Shown here: in pieces, positions 1 to 14,060 of the stretch
Numbering within the stretch: the first letter of the stretch is position 1
Layout of the letters: every line of letters starts with the position of its first letter
Translations under genes and position numbers: made by a program
The notes under the pieces: model-generated
The model's database searches: none
Told to the model about the DNA's origin: nothing
The model's input: only the letters and a program-made list of their open reading frames with translations
Assembly (NCBI GenBank): GCA_016859345.1
Contig: CM029122.1
Coordinates: 3,105,001 to 3,169,000, forward strand
Direction of reading: 5' to 3'
DNA length: 64,000 nucleotides
DNA from: Istiophorus platypterus
Lineage: Eukaryota > Chordata > Actinopteri > Istiophoriformes > Istiophoridae

Positions 1-1474
1 TCATTATTGTTACTGTTATTATGTTGCACCATCCAGTTTATTTAACTCCCTCTGAGCATAAACTGCTTCTCAAAAGAAAAAAGAAAAAAAAAACAGAAAC
101 AGGTGAAGAGTCATTGGAACAAATACAGCTTGAGACTGTAAATGGATGCGACACTATTAATTGTCAGCTAAAAAGCTCAGAGCTAGTGTTGCTTTACTTG
201 GCCGCCGCTGAAAACTGGGGAAAAATAAAAGGATGAATGGTATCAAATAAATTATAATTTAATTTAAAGATGAATCTTTCCAGATTTATTTTAGAATCTG
301 GAGAGAGAGATGGTCCATAACAACCCGGGAACCTCTCAGGTTTCATCCTGCACTCGACCAAAATGATGATCGGGATGAATCGGTAGGACCGGGCCTTAGA
401 GCCGCCAACATGGGTCTTCGCATCACCCCCTGCTCCTGTAGACAAAAGGCATAAAGACCCAAAGTCTTGATGTCTGAATGCAATCAGTCATCCAGCATTT
501 ATTTCATTGCTCTTTCAATTGAGTCCCTTGGGTATAATTCATATTCACTACAAAATGCAAGGTTAAATGGCGATTACTTTGTGAGTGAAGAAAAAAACTA
601 CAGCTCCCGTGGAAAAAAACCCCAAAAACCTACAAGCGTGTGTATTTGCATCTAATAACTTGGTTTCCTCCGCATCCGTGAAACTCACCAACGCTTGCGT
701 CTAAAGTCAATCTCCGAAGTCTCGGAACTTCGGCGGCGTTCAGCCTCGACCACGGCCCCTCGACTCCTCCGCAAGGCCGCGACATTCGTGCAGCATTCGT
801 GCCCCTGTCAGAGCCTCCATAATTACCAGTTTTCCACTTGTGGACGGTGCTCACAACGGCATCCGAGTTGTTCGGCCAGGAGAGGAGAGTTTTATCGGGA
901 AAGCTCTGATATGTATCGAAATACGGGGCAATCTAATGCTGAACTGTAAACGCTACAGTGAAGAATTGAGCAAGAACTGTATATTCAAAAAAACAAAAAC
1001 TAGCAAAAAAGCTGGATTTCCCGATTTTATCAATAAATTACACTTCTGCATCGTAGCAATTAATTGTCCAATGACGTGAACGCTCGCGAGTCGCACGCGC
1101 GGGAATCTCTATGTCGTCGTCCTCCCCACCGCACAACTGTGACATCAGCCCGAGAAACATCAAGGGGCTCATGGGAAATGGTGTTCGCTAAAGGCTTTCA
1201 AGAAAACTTTTTCAAGAAAACTACGAACCTCATCTAAATATATGAATACATGAGAAAGTCTCTAAGGTCGGAGGTTTGGTTATTAGTGTTTTTATTTATG
1301 TCAGTGGGGCTTTGATAAGGTTTTTCTAACTTCAAGACCAGAACCCGAAGTTCTGGTTTCACTCCAGCCCTCTACACTAAAACACACCACGGAGGTGTGA
1401 AAGCAGACCACTGGGGGGTGTTGCTCAAAAAAACAAAATCTGTGTGAACACAGCCTCTGTTGAATCATTCAGGA

Positions 1475-1513
<39 letters not shown>

Positions 1514-1623
1514 TGCCCTCCAGGCTGAAGCCCAGAAACAGCAAAACAAGCCGACATGAAGTCTCTAGAGTCCCCCCCCCCCCGATCTCTCCACCCTGAG
1601 GTTAACCCCACGCATGCTGAGCT

Positions 1624-1757
<134 letters not shown>

Positions 1758-3020
1758 CACACTGCAAAACTGCATCTGCCTGCAGGACTCACTTTTTTAT
1801 TCCCTCCCTCCCCCTTTTTTTCAGCATTTCCCCTCACGTTCAGCCGTCTGCGCTGCACTTTGCACAACCTGTCGAAACACATTTCGCCGTCTCTCTTTAT
1901 CTGCCTCTACTCCCCACACCCCACAGCCCACACCCCGTCTACGGAGACTGCTCCCTCCGCCGTTGCAGAAATGTCACCTCCTTCCCCATTTCTTGGGGAG
2001 GAGACGCAGAGGGTCTGACAGTGATAGAAAGGAAAGACAGCTGTGCAACCGAGAGATGTGTTTATTTGTGTGTGTGCAGGGCGAGAGGGAGGGAGAGGGG
2101 TTTAAACAGGAAGTGCTTTGTAGATATAAACACCCCCCCCACCAACGCCACCACCACTGCCAACGCCACCACAGTTGCCTCGGCAGCCACTCGGGCTTTT
2201 AAAGTAGTTTGTGTTTTCAGTGTGTTCAAATCTGAAATCCTCTTTATGCTCTGGTGTTTTAATTCCAGCATCGGAGACCTTGCCGGCTCTGGAGTGAAGG
2301 TCACAGTGTAAATCCCACATCGTTCGCATTAAACTCCCATAATGGACACGGACACTCTCTCTCTCTCTCTCTCTCTCACACATTAAGTGAGCGTCTCTCT
2401 TTCTCGCTCTTCTGCTTATTTTGTACCTAATTAAAGTCTTTACCCAAGCGCCCTGTTTCCCGTCTGGTTAAACCGTTGGGGTACATCTGAGACTACGCTG
2501 CAGAATCGCTGTGTAAATTAGCATATTGGTCCCAACTACAGGACCAGTCTGATTATGAGACTGGAAACACCTTGACCCTCGTCCCGTTGGGGAAAGTTTC
2601 TCTGGGAAGCCGTTAATCCAAGGAGAAGCAGGTCGTCTTCGCTGATGTCCTTCCTCTCTCGTATAGGTGAAACATTAGCAGCAGTAAATACACAAAACCC
2701 ACATTCATGTACCCATCAGTTACGGGCTAGAAGTCAGGATCCTCGTCTCTGACAGGTGTAAGTCTCGGCAGATTTTCTCCCTGGTTCATTTCCTCTTTGA
2801 AAAGACGCCTGGTGTCTTTGATCTCGTCCTGGTTTTGAATTTATTTAAAACACACCGCATCAGCTTTCAGAAACTCCCACAGGTTAAAGTGGACTAAAGC
2901 AACCCCCTATAGGGCCGACAGACTCTGAGGGACTCACTAAAAAAAAAAAAAAAAAACAGACTGAGAAGGCTCGCTAGCTTAGCGACATTAAGGCTACAGA
3001 CAACAAATGACCCACTAAAG

Positions 3021-3252
3021 CTGCCGGTTCAACATCCGTCGGCTCTGACTCCACTGAGATTCGCACAATATGGTTCGCCGTTGCTTCAGAGTGTACTGAC
3101 AAAAACTAGTGGAAAACCGTGGTGAAGAAACTCACCACAGCGGCATATTAATGACCCCGACCACTAGTGGTTTGGTGGTGTAATTGCAGAGTGACACCAA
3201 CGTAGGCAAAGGCCACTTGCTTGGGTTCGACACAGAAGCACAGATCCGGCTT
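3021..3252 (+). mobile_element. MITE-like element copy 1 (5' truncated)
   Basis: This segment shares the motifs ttcaacatcc, actagtggtttggtggtgta and agaagcacagatccggctt with 18472-18914 and 38309-38721. It has no open frame related to a transposase. Confidence 0.7.
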
Positions 3253-4476
3253 CACACTGATACTCTCTCCGTTATATCACATCTGATGTTGTCTATACAT
3301 TATTGTCCATGAATATGAGATGAACCCAAACTTTTTCAAACCCATTTTCCAGAATTAAATTTCATCTCCTCATGTTCACATTGGTTAATGTACATCTGCT
3401 CTCGATCTGTGGCCAAGTGTTAATGTTAATGTACCCATCACTGCATTTTGCAACTCCACTGCCGTCGCCTCTCCACTGAGGAAACCCGTTGGAAATCATC
3501 AAATCATTTTTAGGATAAACTTTTCATTCTGCATAAAGCAGTAACATCACCGTTCAATCACTCACTGATAGTCAACAAACAAACAGCAGCTTGTTCCAAA
3601 GCAAAAGAAAGAAAAAAAAAAGCCACAGACTTTAAAAAAACACCCGTCTTTGTCTTATCTTCACACATCCACACACACACACACGCACACACACACATCT
3701 GGTGTTGCACTTTGTGTCACTGAACAAACATCCACCGGGGAAACGTGCAACGCTCACGTTCAGGCTGGGCGTTGTTCAGGTTGCTGCTGACTCTGGACGG
3801 GCGCCGCGAGGCTGTTTCTGTGGGAAGGTTGCTGCTGTGAATCAGTGAAACCTTCCCTTCGCTCTAACCGGTGCCACGAATCAATGATGTGATAAGAAAC
3901 ATGTGTCAAATCAAGGTTCACACTCTTTACCAGGCTTTGGAGAAACTTCAGAAATTACAAAATTAAGAATGCGACTGCAACTTTTTAAACGGAAAAGTGA
4001 CTCAAACGGGGGAAAAAAAGGGTAAAACTTCCAGCTCGTTTACGTAACGAGGCAGAGGAGTGAAAGGGGCCTTACTCTGTGTGCTGCTGACACTGATGCA
4101 ATGCACTACATAGCCCCCCCCATGAATGCTGCCATTGTAAAGCCTCCTGTGTCGTAGCGTTGTCGGAAAAGATGTTGAGATGGTCGTTGCTTTAGTTTTT
4201 ATTATATCCGTAGGAGTGTATTATATTTTTTCAAGTGTTTTTATAATATTGTTTGTGTCTGTTTGTGAAGATCTTCCAGGCAAAAAGTTTAATATATTTA
4301 AAAAATTATGAAAAATAAATAACAACGTACATGATCTTCATCAGACACATCAACTCCTGACCGGCAGCTGTGATGAGGTGGTGTGTCATTGTGTGTGTGT
4401 GTTCCTCGGGGAGATGTGGCACCAGTAGCAGAATGATACTGGGAGACAGAGGGCCCTTAGTGGTCCTAATTGCTTT

Positions 4477-4481
<5 letters not shown>

Positions 4482-4563
<82 letters not shown>
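4482..4563. repeat. (AC)n microsatellite
   Basis: About 80 bases of perfect AC repeat. Confidence 0.98.
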
Positions 4564-4566
<3 letters not shown>

Positions 4567-5199
4567 CCACAAAACACCCTCGCGCAAAAAAAATATCACA
4601 GGGGATACATTGTCATTAGTCTTGAGCGGTTTCCAGGAGCAAGTTGTAAACAAAATCATTGTCCAAATCAGCACAGTGTGTGTGTGTGCGTTGTGTGGGT
4701 GGGGGTGGGGGGGGGGCAAAGTGAGAACAATGATGCCGAGGAACCAGGACGGAACAACATCAAAGTGGCGCTGAAAGGAAGAATAAGAGGAAAAACGGGG
4801 ATTGGAAAAAAGAGAAAAAGACTAAGGAAAACACGACTCAGAGTTTCAGATGCAGAGCGGGGAGGTCAGGAGGGCAGACGGGGGAGGCAGGGGGCAGGGG
4901 GCGGGGGAGGAGGGGGCACCCACATGGCCCTCTGTCTGAGAGGGGGACAGAAATAAAACTCAGCCACTCGTGTCAAACACAAGCAGGGCTCCCACGGGGG
5001 CCTGGTTATGAAATCCCTGGACTTTTCCATGACTTTCTCTGATGGAATGTGAGCGCGTCCCTGCACTTTTAATTTCTATTATAATCTTTTTTCTTTTTTA
5101 CATCGTTACTGTTTGTCAAGCTGTTCTTGGTCCGTCATCGTTTGTTAAGGGACTTATTAAGGAACTCGCCTGTTTTTACAACACGGCCGGAGACCACCA

Positions 5200-5400
5200 G
5201 CAGCCGGTCGCTCCGCCGCTCCGGTCCTGGCTGAAATATCTCAACCAACAGCCAGCGAATTACCACGGAGTCTTATACGACCGTTCGCGCTCCCCTGAGG
5301 ATGAATCCCGACGACTCCGCCGATCCCCAGACTCTTCGTTCAGGCACCATGAACCTGTTCCCTCAACCGCTGAAAATATCTCAGCATCTTCCATATGAAC
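5200..5400 (-). repeat. teleost dispersed repeat (reverse copy)
   Basis: ctgaaatatctcaaccaaca, cctgaggatgaatcccgacg and caccatgaacc follow the reversed wording of the 17150-17480 repeat. The 118-residue plus-strand frame crossing it is therefore not a gene. Confidence 0.55.
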
Positions 5401-8035
5401 CGTCTCTAAATTTTGTACAGAAAGAAGAAATTAAAACCCAAAAACTGTGGTGATCCCCGTATTTATTTTCATTACTTTATTTTTAAACAATTTTAGAGTA
5501 TTACAAGTGTTTTATTACGGCAGAGTATGAAACACTGATCTGCTTCCACTGTGGGTTTGGAGTTTCTTGGTGTCGTTGATGACGTGTTGCAATTACTGTA
5601 TCAATGTTGTGTCTTTGTTTGTGGACACACTTATTGTTATTGTCCCAGGTGTATTTGAGTTATACTTGAATTCCCATGAATGTGATGTACTTAATGATAA
5701 ATGATAAACTACATAATTTACATCTTAAAATGATGACGACTAATAAGTGGTTGAAATCTTAATTTACTGCTCACTCTAGTGAAAACCAATAGGAGTCTAT
5801 ATAGAAAATATATAGAAAATAGTGAGTGGGGCGAGCCAGCTTTACTGTGTGGCCATACAGGATGTGTTCAGCCTGACCTCAGCCCTGTGTGACAAGGTGC
5901 TATTATTAGCCTTAGTGGAGCCCGGGGGCAGTGCGGGGGGGGGGGGCCTGGGGGTCGTCCAGGCAAAAAAAAAAAAAAGGTTGAACCAGCCTCTTAAACT
6001 TCAACCACCAGCGGCACAACGCACCGCTGCACCAGCCATATGCACAAATGCTGCGTTTCTACAATCACCCGTAACGAAAGCAGAAACAGCTGCTGCTGTG
6101 ACGACTCTGCGGTTTTTAAATCCCGTCTGTGAGCATCACAAGCCCTGTTTTGGTGTCAGATAAGCCTTTAAACACATTAATCTGTTTTCTCCGACCGCAC
6201 TTTCCGAATGGTATTTAATTCTACCTCAACACGCCTGCACCAGCGCGTTGTTTCAACACAGGGCTGCTCTTGGTCTGATTTCCCACCCAGCCTTGCTACT
6301 ATATTCCCATCAAGTGACTTGTGGCGAGGATTTAGACGACCCCCCCCCCCCGACGCATTGATTCCCACTAGACTCGGTGGGAGGTCCTGCGGCAACACCG
6401 AACACGTCTGGAGTCCGAGACGCCGAGAGCCCCCCCAGGGAGACGAAGAGAGACGGGGACCTTCAGCACCCGGGTGGCGAGCGGTCAGGCGGCACGCCGG
6501 ACTGTCAGGGAGATGTCCGACAGTGCCTGCCCCCCCCCCCCCCCCGAGCCTCATCGTGGAATGCATGCTTCATGCCTGTCCATGTCCATGTCCGTGCGCA
6601 TGTTGTGTGCGTTTTCCTTTGCTCGTGTGCAGGGTCGAACCGTTAACCCCCCCCCGCCACGGCCCGAGTGGCGTGCTTCTACCATGGAAGCGCCGTTTTC
6701 GCCTTCTGGACTGTCACTCCGTGACACTGTAAGATAATCGCTGATGGTTCGCCCCGGGGGTTAAATTAATATTAACGGCCTGAGCCTGACGTGTTTAACT
6801 GACTGAGATCAACGTCCCTTTAACAGGAAACGACGCTGCGCTCTGGCGACTCGCTGCAGCTTGCACGTGCAACCCCGGCCAGGGCCTAAATGGCGATGCA
6901 TGAGTGGGAGGAATTGTCCAACCTTTGCAGATTCTTTCAAATTGTTCTGGTACATATCTGGGTGTTAAGATGGGAGAAAGTCTCTGCACATACAATACTC
7001 TGTCGGAAAGATGCTCCAGGTTTCACAACCTCATTTTTTTATCTGTGACAGAGAAAAAGAAAGTTTGAATCTGTTATCTTTAATTCTAGTCTCTGCTTTT
7101 CCTCTGCTTGACATTTTCTCCGCAGTCCTGCATCCTTAAGGACCAGGAGGCCTCTCTCTCTGAAACCAAGGCACATATAATTGTTTTCCTATTAAACTGG
7201 AGGAGAAGGAAGTTATTTCTGGCCCAGAGGGTCATGAGGTCACCGGCCGCTGGAGCCTTTTCAGGGCCTGGACGGACAAGGACAAGAAACTCTCCCAGAT
7301 CATCAGGACAGAGGACAAACAAAAGCACAGAGAGATTTTGGTTCGTTTGATAGGAAAAAAAAAAACTTTAAGATAGTAAAGGTAACTAAGGTTAGAAAGG
7401 ACTAATGCACTACTGTTGTAAAATCATCCTACCAGGGCATGAAAGCCTTAATATTAACGAACAGTGGTTTATGTCCAGTCAGATCCTGAGTCAGTTCGCT
7501 GGAAAACCAACTGGGCAAAGTTGGCAACTTCCCTAAGGACGGGGGGGGGGGGGGCATCGGTGGTCTAAGAGTTGTGGCAAATACCAGGAAGCAGCATCCA
7601 GACAAGTGGGAGACTTTTCTCAGCCCATATTCAAAATCACCAACCACTTCTTATCAATCTGCCGACTATTTTTTATGAAAAGTCAATTCATCATTTAGTC
7701 TATGACATGTTAGAAAAAAGTGGCAAAAATATGTTTATATATTCACAATTTCTCATAGGCCACAGCAACGTCTTTTTAACAGTCAGTCAAAAAAACAGTA
7801 AACCGTCAGACTTCAGAACCGGAGAACGTTTACGACTGAAACAGCTGATCAACTGTCAAAACATCCGCGGGGTAATTTTCTGTCGGAGGACTAATCGTTG
7901 TAGTTCTATCGGTAACTATGGAGATGGTTCCCATGTTGTCGGACGGAAATTTTGAAACTTTGAAATCTGAGATGAATCCCCATCAGTTTTCACGGACCTA
8001 GTCTCAGACTGTGACAGACACGTATTCACACCGAC

Positions 8036-8540
8036 TCACCACAGTGAGCGTGTGCAGACAGAGCCTGTCGCTCTCAGGTTCGGGCGACTCTTCGTCATGT
8101 CAGTTCGTTGGAACTGCTCCACATTCCCGTCCCGTTGTTTGTTTCTCTTTGTGGTCGTCTTGAGTGTTTTTGTGGTCGTTTTGCATCTTTCTACAGTTAT
8201 TTTGTGTCTCTTTATGGTATTTTTGTTGTAAATATGCGTCTCTTTTAGTTCATTTTGTGCCTCCATGGTCATTTTGCATCTCTGGTCGGTTCATGTCTTT
8301 TTGCGGTCAATATTCTTCTCTTTGTGTTCATCTGTGTCTCTGCGGTTGTTTTGTCACTTTGCAGTTGTTTTGTGTCTCTTTGTGGTTGTTTCTCTTTGTG
8401 GCTGTTTTCCATCTTTCTACAGTTATTTTGTGTCTCTACGTGGCATTTTTGTTGTAATTATGCGTCTTTTTGTTCATTTGTGTGATCATTTTGCATCTCT
8501 TTGTGGATGTCTTCTTGAATCACAGGGCCAGTGGCCTACA
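8036..8540 (-). repeat. degenerate tandem repeat, acaaagagacacaaaa family (reverse)
   Basis: The minus strand reads degenerate units of the type acaaagagacacaaaacaac. Open frames across it (plus strand, Phe/Leu/Cys-rich) are repeat translations, not genes. Confidence 0.75.
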
Positions 8541-8907
8541 AACTCCAAAATTTTATCTTGACTTTCGACGTAAATCCCAACATTTCCAAACACGTAAAAC
8601 ATGTCGTGGCGAATTAGGGGGAGTGTACATTAAACAATGCACAACATAGCCAGAATATTTCCACTTGATTGTAGTCTTGGGTGTGAATGATTCACTCAAC
8701 TTCCTGAGAAGGCTACTTGAGGGAAATACAAAGGAAAAACTGCTGATGATGAAGATGAAGAGGTGAATTAGCAGCGCCTACTGTACATACAGGCTTGTGC
8801 CAAATATACAATTACTGCACAAATGCAGCAGGTCAGAGCTGGAAGACTGAACAAGACCTGTGTTAATCATGTGTGTTTTTGTCGGGTCGAGCTGAAAAAA
8901 TAGGGGT

Positions 8908-8932
8908 CTGTGTGTGTGTGTGTGTCTGTGTA

Positions 8933-8963
<31 letters not shown>

Positions 8964-9202
8964 CTGTGTGTGTCTGTGTGTGTGTGCATGTGTATGTGTA
9001 TGTGTATATGTATGTGTGTGTGTGTGTGTGTTTGTGCACAGAAGCCAACATGTGGGCGTCTCAGACACGTGTGAGCATGTGTTGTTGTAGTAACGAGAGC
9101 TGTGCAGGAGCCAGCCTCGCCCTTTCCCTTCATTTCGACTGGGAACCTCAGATAAATTCCCCCAAAATGAGGAGGTGTTTGTTTATTCTTAGTCAAAGAG
9201 AG

Positions 9203-9286
<84 letters not shown>

Positions 9287-9299
9287 TGTGTGTGTGTGC
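8908..9299. repeat. two (TG)n microsatellites in close succession
   Basis: An interrupted TG/TATG tract at 8908-9036 and a purer TG tract at 9207-9299 are separated by about 170 bases of unique sequence. Confidence 0.97.
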
Positions 9300-12200
9300 A
9301 CATCGCACCCCACCCTCTGCTGACAAACTCTCACCTTGCTTTAGAGATGAAAATTAAACCACAAGTCATCGTTTCTAAGGAACCAGTTTACACTAAAAGT
9401 GTCTGACGTTTGTTGTCGCTCGTGTTTTTGCTCATTCAAAATGCTAAATGACCTAAAAGAAATAAATGAAAGTTTTAATCGTCTTCTTGCTTTTGATAAC
9501 GCCCCCCTACATCAGTCGTCTCTAATGGTAATAACTGTTTGGGGTTTTTTTTACTTTGACTGGGCCAAAATTCTGTGTGTGTACTAACAAAAACAAGTTT
9601 CAGTGGACAAACTGAAGCGCAGTCCACCAGCTCTGGGTCCAACGCCGCAGAGAACCAAAGGGAAACCGGAACCCTCAGGTTCTGGTCCACAAGTAAGAAA
9701 AGCTCATTCAAAACCCCAGTGACATTTCTATCAACTTCAGTATCTTAAATGTGTCGTGTGTTCTCGCTTCATATGTTTAGATAAAGATGATGTTGTATTT
9801 AAAAAAACAAAACAAAAAAGAAACTATCTAATATGGTTGTTTATTAGGTGCAATTAACAAACACCATTTCCCATAAGCCCTCGGCTAGTTCAGACGCATC
9901 TGTGATGACAGCAGGACGGAGACAAATGAGCAGAGTTTACAACTAGAAAGTTGAAATAATGAGGAGAACGTCTGTGTTTTACGGAACTGGACGAAACCGG
10001 TGAAGCAAGTAGCTGCACTTTTTTCTCTTATGGGAGTTGTAGTTTATTTTTCTCTCTCCGCTCAACAAAGTAATTGTTTAACTTTGTCAAAACCGCAAAG
10101 GTTTACAACATGGAAAGTAAACTCCCGGGGCACAACACTGAGAGGTTGAGAACTGATTTAGAGAAGGATGGAGCAGAGGCCAACTCCCCCATGTCTGAAA
10201 TCAGCACCTGACCAATCAGCTCGCAGGAAACCAGCGGAGCGACATCATAGCGGCAGGTATGTTAGTTTGAGTTCCGGCTGCTCACATTTTCAAAGCGTCT
10301 GGTTGAAGACTAATTTAATTTTTCAACTCTCTTCCTTCTTCTACTGATCTAACAAGAGGGAGGTGTAGCTCCTGATCAAGTTATCTTTGCCTGTGCAACA
10401 TGTTTATTATGTTATTTATACATGGTATCATTTAAACACAGGAACAACGGTGCATATTTTGAGATGCTCTTCTTAGACGCCGTTTCCTCAAGTAAAACTT
10501 TTATCCTTTTTCTGAAACAGAGGAATTTATGCACAATAGCCGCTGTGTTAATGTAGACATATAAAAAATCTGTTTCCCTGCACAGAGAGTGAGAAGAATT
10601 CAAATTTCAGTCTGACTCAACCTTGGGCTAAGTTTTACAATTATTTTTCATTCCTGGTTAATCTGCCAATTATCTTGTCAGTTAAACAACTAATTGTTTG
10701 TTTCACAAAAAGTCTCAAAGTAGTGAAAAATGTCCATTAAAAAAAAAAAAAAATCACAATATTGATTGTTTTATCTGAAAAAAACAGCCCAAAACCAGTA
10801 GATATTCACTTAATAATTATGTAAACAAGCAACACGCAGTAGAAGCTCAGGTTTTTGAGGATGGAACCAAAGAAACTTTGGAGGTTTTTGGTTAAATAAT
10901 AAACTATGAATCAATTATTAAAAAAAACAAAAAAAACCAAACCAGATTCCAACTAAGAGTCTGCCCAGGATTTTCGGCCCCTGACAGCTACTGATACCCA
11001 GGCACAATCGGGTCGGTTCTGAAAGGTGAAGGGGGTCCGATACCAAGGCCCCGGCTGTCACGGCCGATCACGCCTGTCACCGACATCACTCCTCTCATCC
11101 ATCCGTCCGCCCCCCCCAGCAGTCAAAGGACGCTCTGTTCAGACGGGTCTTCCAGATGGGGCCCCACCCCAACCCCCACCCACGCCCCCGCCGGTGACAT
11201 GAAATATGGAGCTCGATATCAGCATCGGACGCGAAACGGGCTGAGAAGGTCATGAGGCCTCGCAGCACCTGAAGCGTCCATCTGCGGCGGCAGAAATACT
11301 CAGATCATTCACTCGAGTAGAAGTGCTGATACCACAGTGTAAAAATACTCAATTACAGAAGTAAGAAGTTGAAATTCTTCCCAAATGAAAGAACAGAAGT
11401 TTTATCAGCAAAATCTTGAGAGACAAAACAATTAATTGATATTAAGAAGCACTGTTTGCAGCCCTGATAGAGTTGGGATATTTAATCTGGCGGTTCACAA
11501 CCTTAGGGTTGAGGCCCTCCAAAGAGGTCTCAGGATAAATCTGAGGGGTCATGAGATGATAAATGGAAGAAAGACAACATCCTGGTCCACACATCTGTTT
11601 TCAGTTTTTAGATTTTTCTCTAATCTTTGGGGTTTTGCTTTTTTTTTTGGAGATAACTTGAACAGTTACTGAAACGAATCCGTGAGGAGTTTAGAGGGGA
11701 AACGTCTCCAAACCCACAGAAATGACGAGGACACAACTACATACCGATTTATCGGAGATAAGGGGTCATGTTTCTGTAATCCTGAGCAATATGTCGCGTT
11801 TTAATAATACCATTTGTTTTTAATGCTGTGAACTATAGTATAGGGAAAAAACTGCGATATGTAGCCCTGGACTCGGGTGGAGCAGTAGGGTCGAGCAGCC
11901 TTAAAATGAAAACGCTCAGGTAAAAGCAGGAACTCTGATTTTTGTACTGGAGTGAACGGACTTGGCTTCATTTCACCGCCACCGTTAAAGGTGACACATC
12001 ACCTGAGATTGTGGAGCGTGAGAGGCTCCACCTGAGCAGATATCCTAGACATGAAAAGGTAATGATCCCAAAACATGATCCTCCTCGCCCCCGGCCCTGC
12101 CCTTCGATGGGGTCCGGTGACCTGTAACCGGAGCCGGTGTGGGGGGGGGGTTCTCGGGTGGAAAAGCATGATGTCACCATGATGTGGTCGGTCGGTGGGT

Positions 12201-12904
12201 CAGCGGGTGAGGGGTCTTTTCCTGCCTGAGCCCAAACTAGTCCCAGATCAGAGTGTGATGCTGGTGAAATTCCTTTACAGTGGGAGGTGGTGTGGCAGGA
12301 GAATCACCGTTTCCATGGTATCAAATCCCTAAAAAATGTAATGAAGCTCATTCTTGGGGGGGGGCTGATCCTCCAGGTGTCTTTAATCACATGTTGCTGC
12401 TCATGGCCTTGCCCAGAAGTTTTTCTCATCTTACACATCCTCAGCCTGTTTTGCGCATAAAAAAGGGGACGCGAAAAGAGCAGGAGTGCCACGAGATGTG
12501 CCGCTGCCATGCACGTGCGTAAAACCCATGTGGCCTCCGAGGACGCAGAGAAGACGCGGACCGGTCTGAGAACCCGGCGACGTCCACGTTAAAGCAGATC
12601 TGTTATCGTCTTTGCACCAGAAAAGCTTTGACAATATGTCTCGTTTATTTTACTCACGCATCACTTATGAGATATTTCACTTGTTGAAACATCTGCCAAC
12701 AACATTACCATCGATATTTTGTCACGTGTGTCCCCCCCGGATGCCAATTTTCACCATTAATTTTGCCCATGGTGGAGAAAAGAAATGGTTCCGGGGGGGT
12801 TCTCGTTTTCTCTCCACCGGCTTAAACTCCCCGGAGAGGAGGCGGCTCCACATGGAAAACGAGAAGAACAAGACTACGCGTGTGAGGCTGTGGTGTTCCT
12901 TTAC

Positions 12905-13099
12905 CTTAATGATGCTGCTGCGCCGAGGTGCCGCCTTCACCGACTCCAGGAGGATGGTGTCGGCGTCCTGCCCGCCGCCGCCGCCTCCGCCCCCGGGAAG
13001 GATGACACCGCTCCGCCGGCCGCGGGACGCTCTGGGCGGGATGCAGTCCGGCACTCCGTCGCCACACAGCCCGTCTCCATATCCATCCCGCTCAGACAT
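12905..13099 (-). CDS. plcl1: plcl1 first coding exon (inactive phospholipase C-like protein 1 / PRIP-1), partial gene
   Basis: Reading the minus strand from the ATG at 13099 gives 65 residues ending in PRRSSIIK, followed directly by a gtaaag donor. The stretches RRSGVILPG and LLESVKAAPRRSSIIK match the N-terminus of vertebrate PLCL1 (human RRSGVALPG and ATPRRSSIIK), so the exon boundary and identity agree. Family knowledge: PLCL1 binds Ins(1,4,5)P3 and protein phosphatase 1, lacks PLC catalysis, and acts in GABA-A receptor trafficking in the cytoplasm. The PP1-binding KxVxF-type motif, PH, EF-hand, X/Y and C2 domains lie in later exons outside this window. Oddities: an eight-glycine run at residues 36-43, and a shorter N-terminus than in human. 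The gene is head-to-head with rftn2, about 13.9 kb away between start codons. A paralogous fish plcl copy cannot be excluded from 65 residues. Confidence 0.85.
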
Positions 13100-14060
13100 G
13101 ACGATGAGAGGGGAAGGGCTCGATTTGGGTTTTTTGGAGAAAAAAATGCAATAAAAATAAATAGAAATTAATCAACTCGTCGGATCTGACCCGAATAAAG
13201 TTTGACTCGTCGGAGCGTGGATGCCATTTAAAGGAGGAGCAGGCTCCCGAGGCGACAGCAGCAGAAGCAGCAGCTCGGTCGCACCGAAGAAAAACTAATC
13301 ACACCAGTTTCTGTTAATTGCGACCAGACCGAGCCGCGCCGACCTCAGGCTGCGAGTCCGAGCCGCTCCCCTCGGTCCATTCCCGCTGCGCCGACACGCT
13401 GCCCCGCTCCGAATCAGAGCATCGCCCGCAGGCACGGCGCCGACCTGGACGAGAGCCGGACCGGTGCGCTCCCCGGAGACGCGCAACAAGTCTTCAGCCG
13501 CACCGCGTCCCGCTCGACTCGGCTCCGGAGGGCGGTCGGGACCACCGGGGTGCGCGACGGGAGGTGATGGAGGCGCGGCGGTGCCCGCGCTGAAAATGTT
13601 TGGAAAAACGACCCGGCGCTGGCTACGAGGCTGCCCGAGACCCTGCTCCTTCCCTTCTCCCCGAAACACATCGATGTCAAAGTGCACAAGGAAGGAGCGA
13701 ACTTGCGCCGGGAAAAGACCCAAAAAACAAACAAACAAAAGCCGGAAAACGCGCTGCCCTGTGGCGGCGGAGCGCACGGCTCGGACTGGACGCGGCTGCC
13801 GCGGTCGCCTCGGTTGTACTCGGGGGGCAACGGCAGCTCGGTTTTGACGAGGTCAGAGAACACGGTTGACAGTCGCACCGCCTCTAACCCGCCAGCCCCC
13901 TCCCAGCCTCCACCGCCCCCCCCGCCCGGGAGCTCCGCCTTCGCACCGCCCCCGAAATCGTGACTGACGCGCGGGGCGGCCAATGCGCACGGCCGCTGGG
14001 AGATTTGGAAGCTTTCCGAGCCTCTGATAGGCGGGGGTGTCGAGTCCCGGGGGGGGGGGG
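13100..14060 (-). promoter_or_regulatory. plcl1: CpG-rich plcl1 5' UTR and promoter region
   Basis: The sequence upstream of the plcl1 start codon is strongly GC- and CpG-rich, especially 13320-13640 and 13780-14050, in contrast to the AT-rich flanks. A CCAAT motif in plus orientation lies within 13970-13990 (cggccaatgcgcac). Several open frames cross it (for example minus 13414-13983), but they are proline/glycine/arginine-rich compositional frames with no recognisable domain. I read this as a CpG-island promoter with 5' UTR, possibly with an upstream non-coding exon. The transcription start site cannot be placed from sequence alone. Confidence 0.6.

Noticed and set aside
5042..5398. 118-residue plus-strand frame with a hydrophobic N-terminus resembling a signal peptide
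   Set aside because: Its second half lies on a dispersed teleost repeat read in reverse; the hydrophobic start is AT-rich chance sequence.
12612..13171. Plus-strand open frames overlapping plcl1 exon 1
   Set aside because: They are antisense shadows; the minus-strand frame matches PLCL1 and ends at a donor.
13414..13983. 189-residue minus-strand open frame upstream of plcl1
   Set aside because: Gly/Pro/Arg-rich compositional frame in a CpG island; the authentic plcl1 start lies downstream at 13099.
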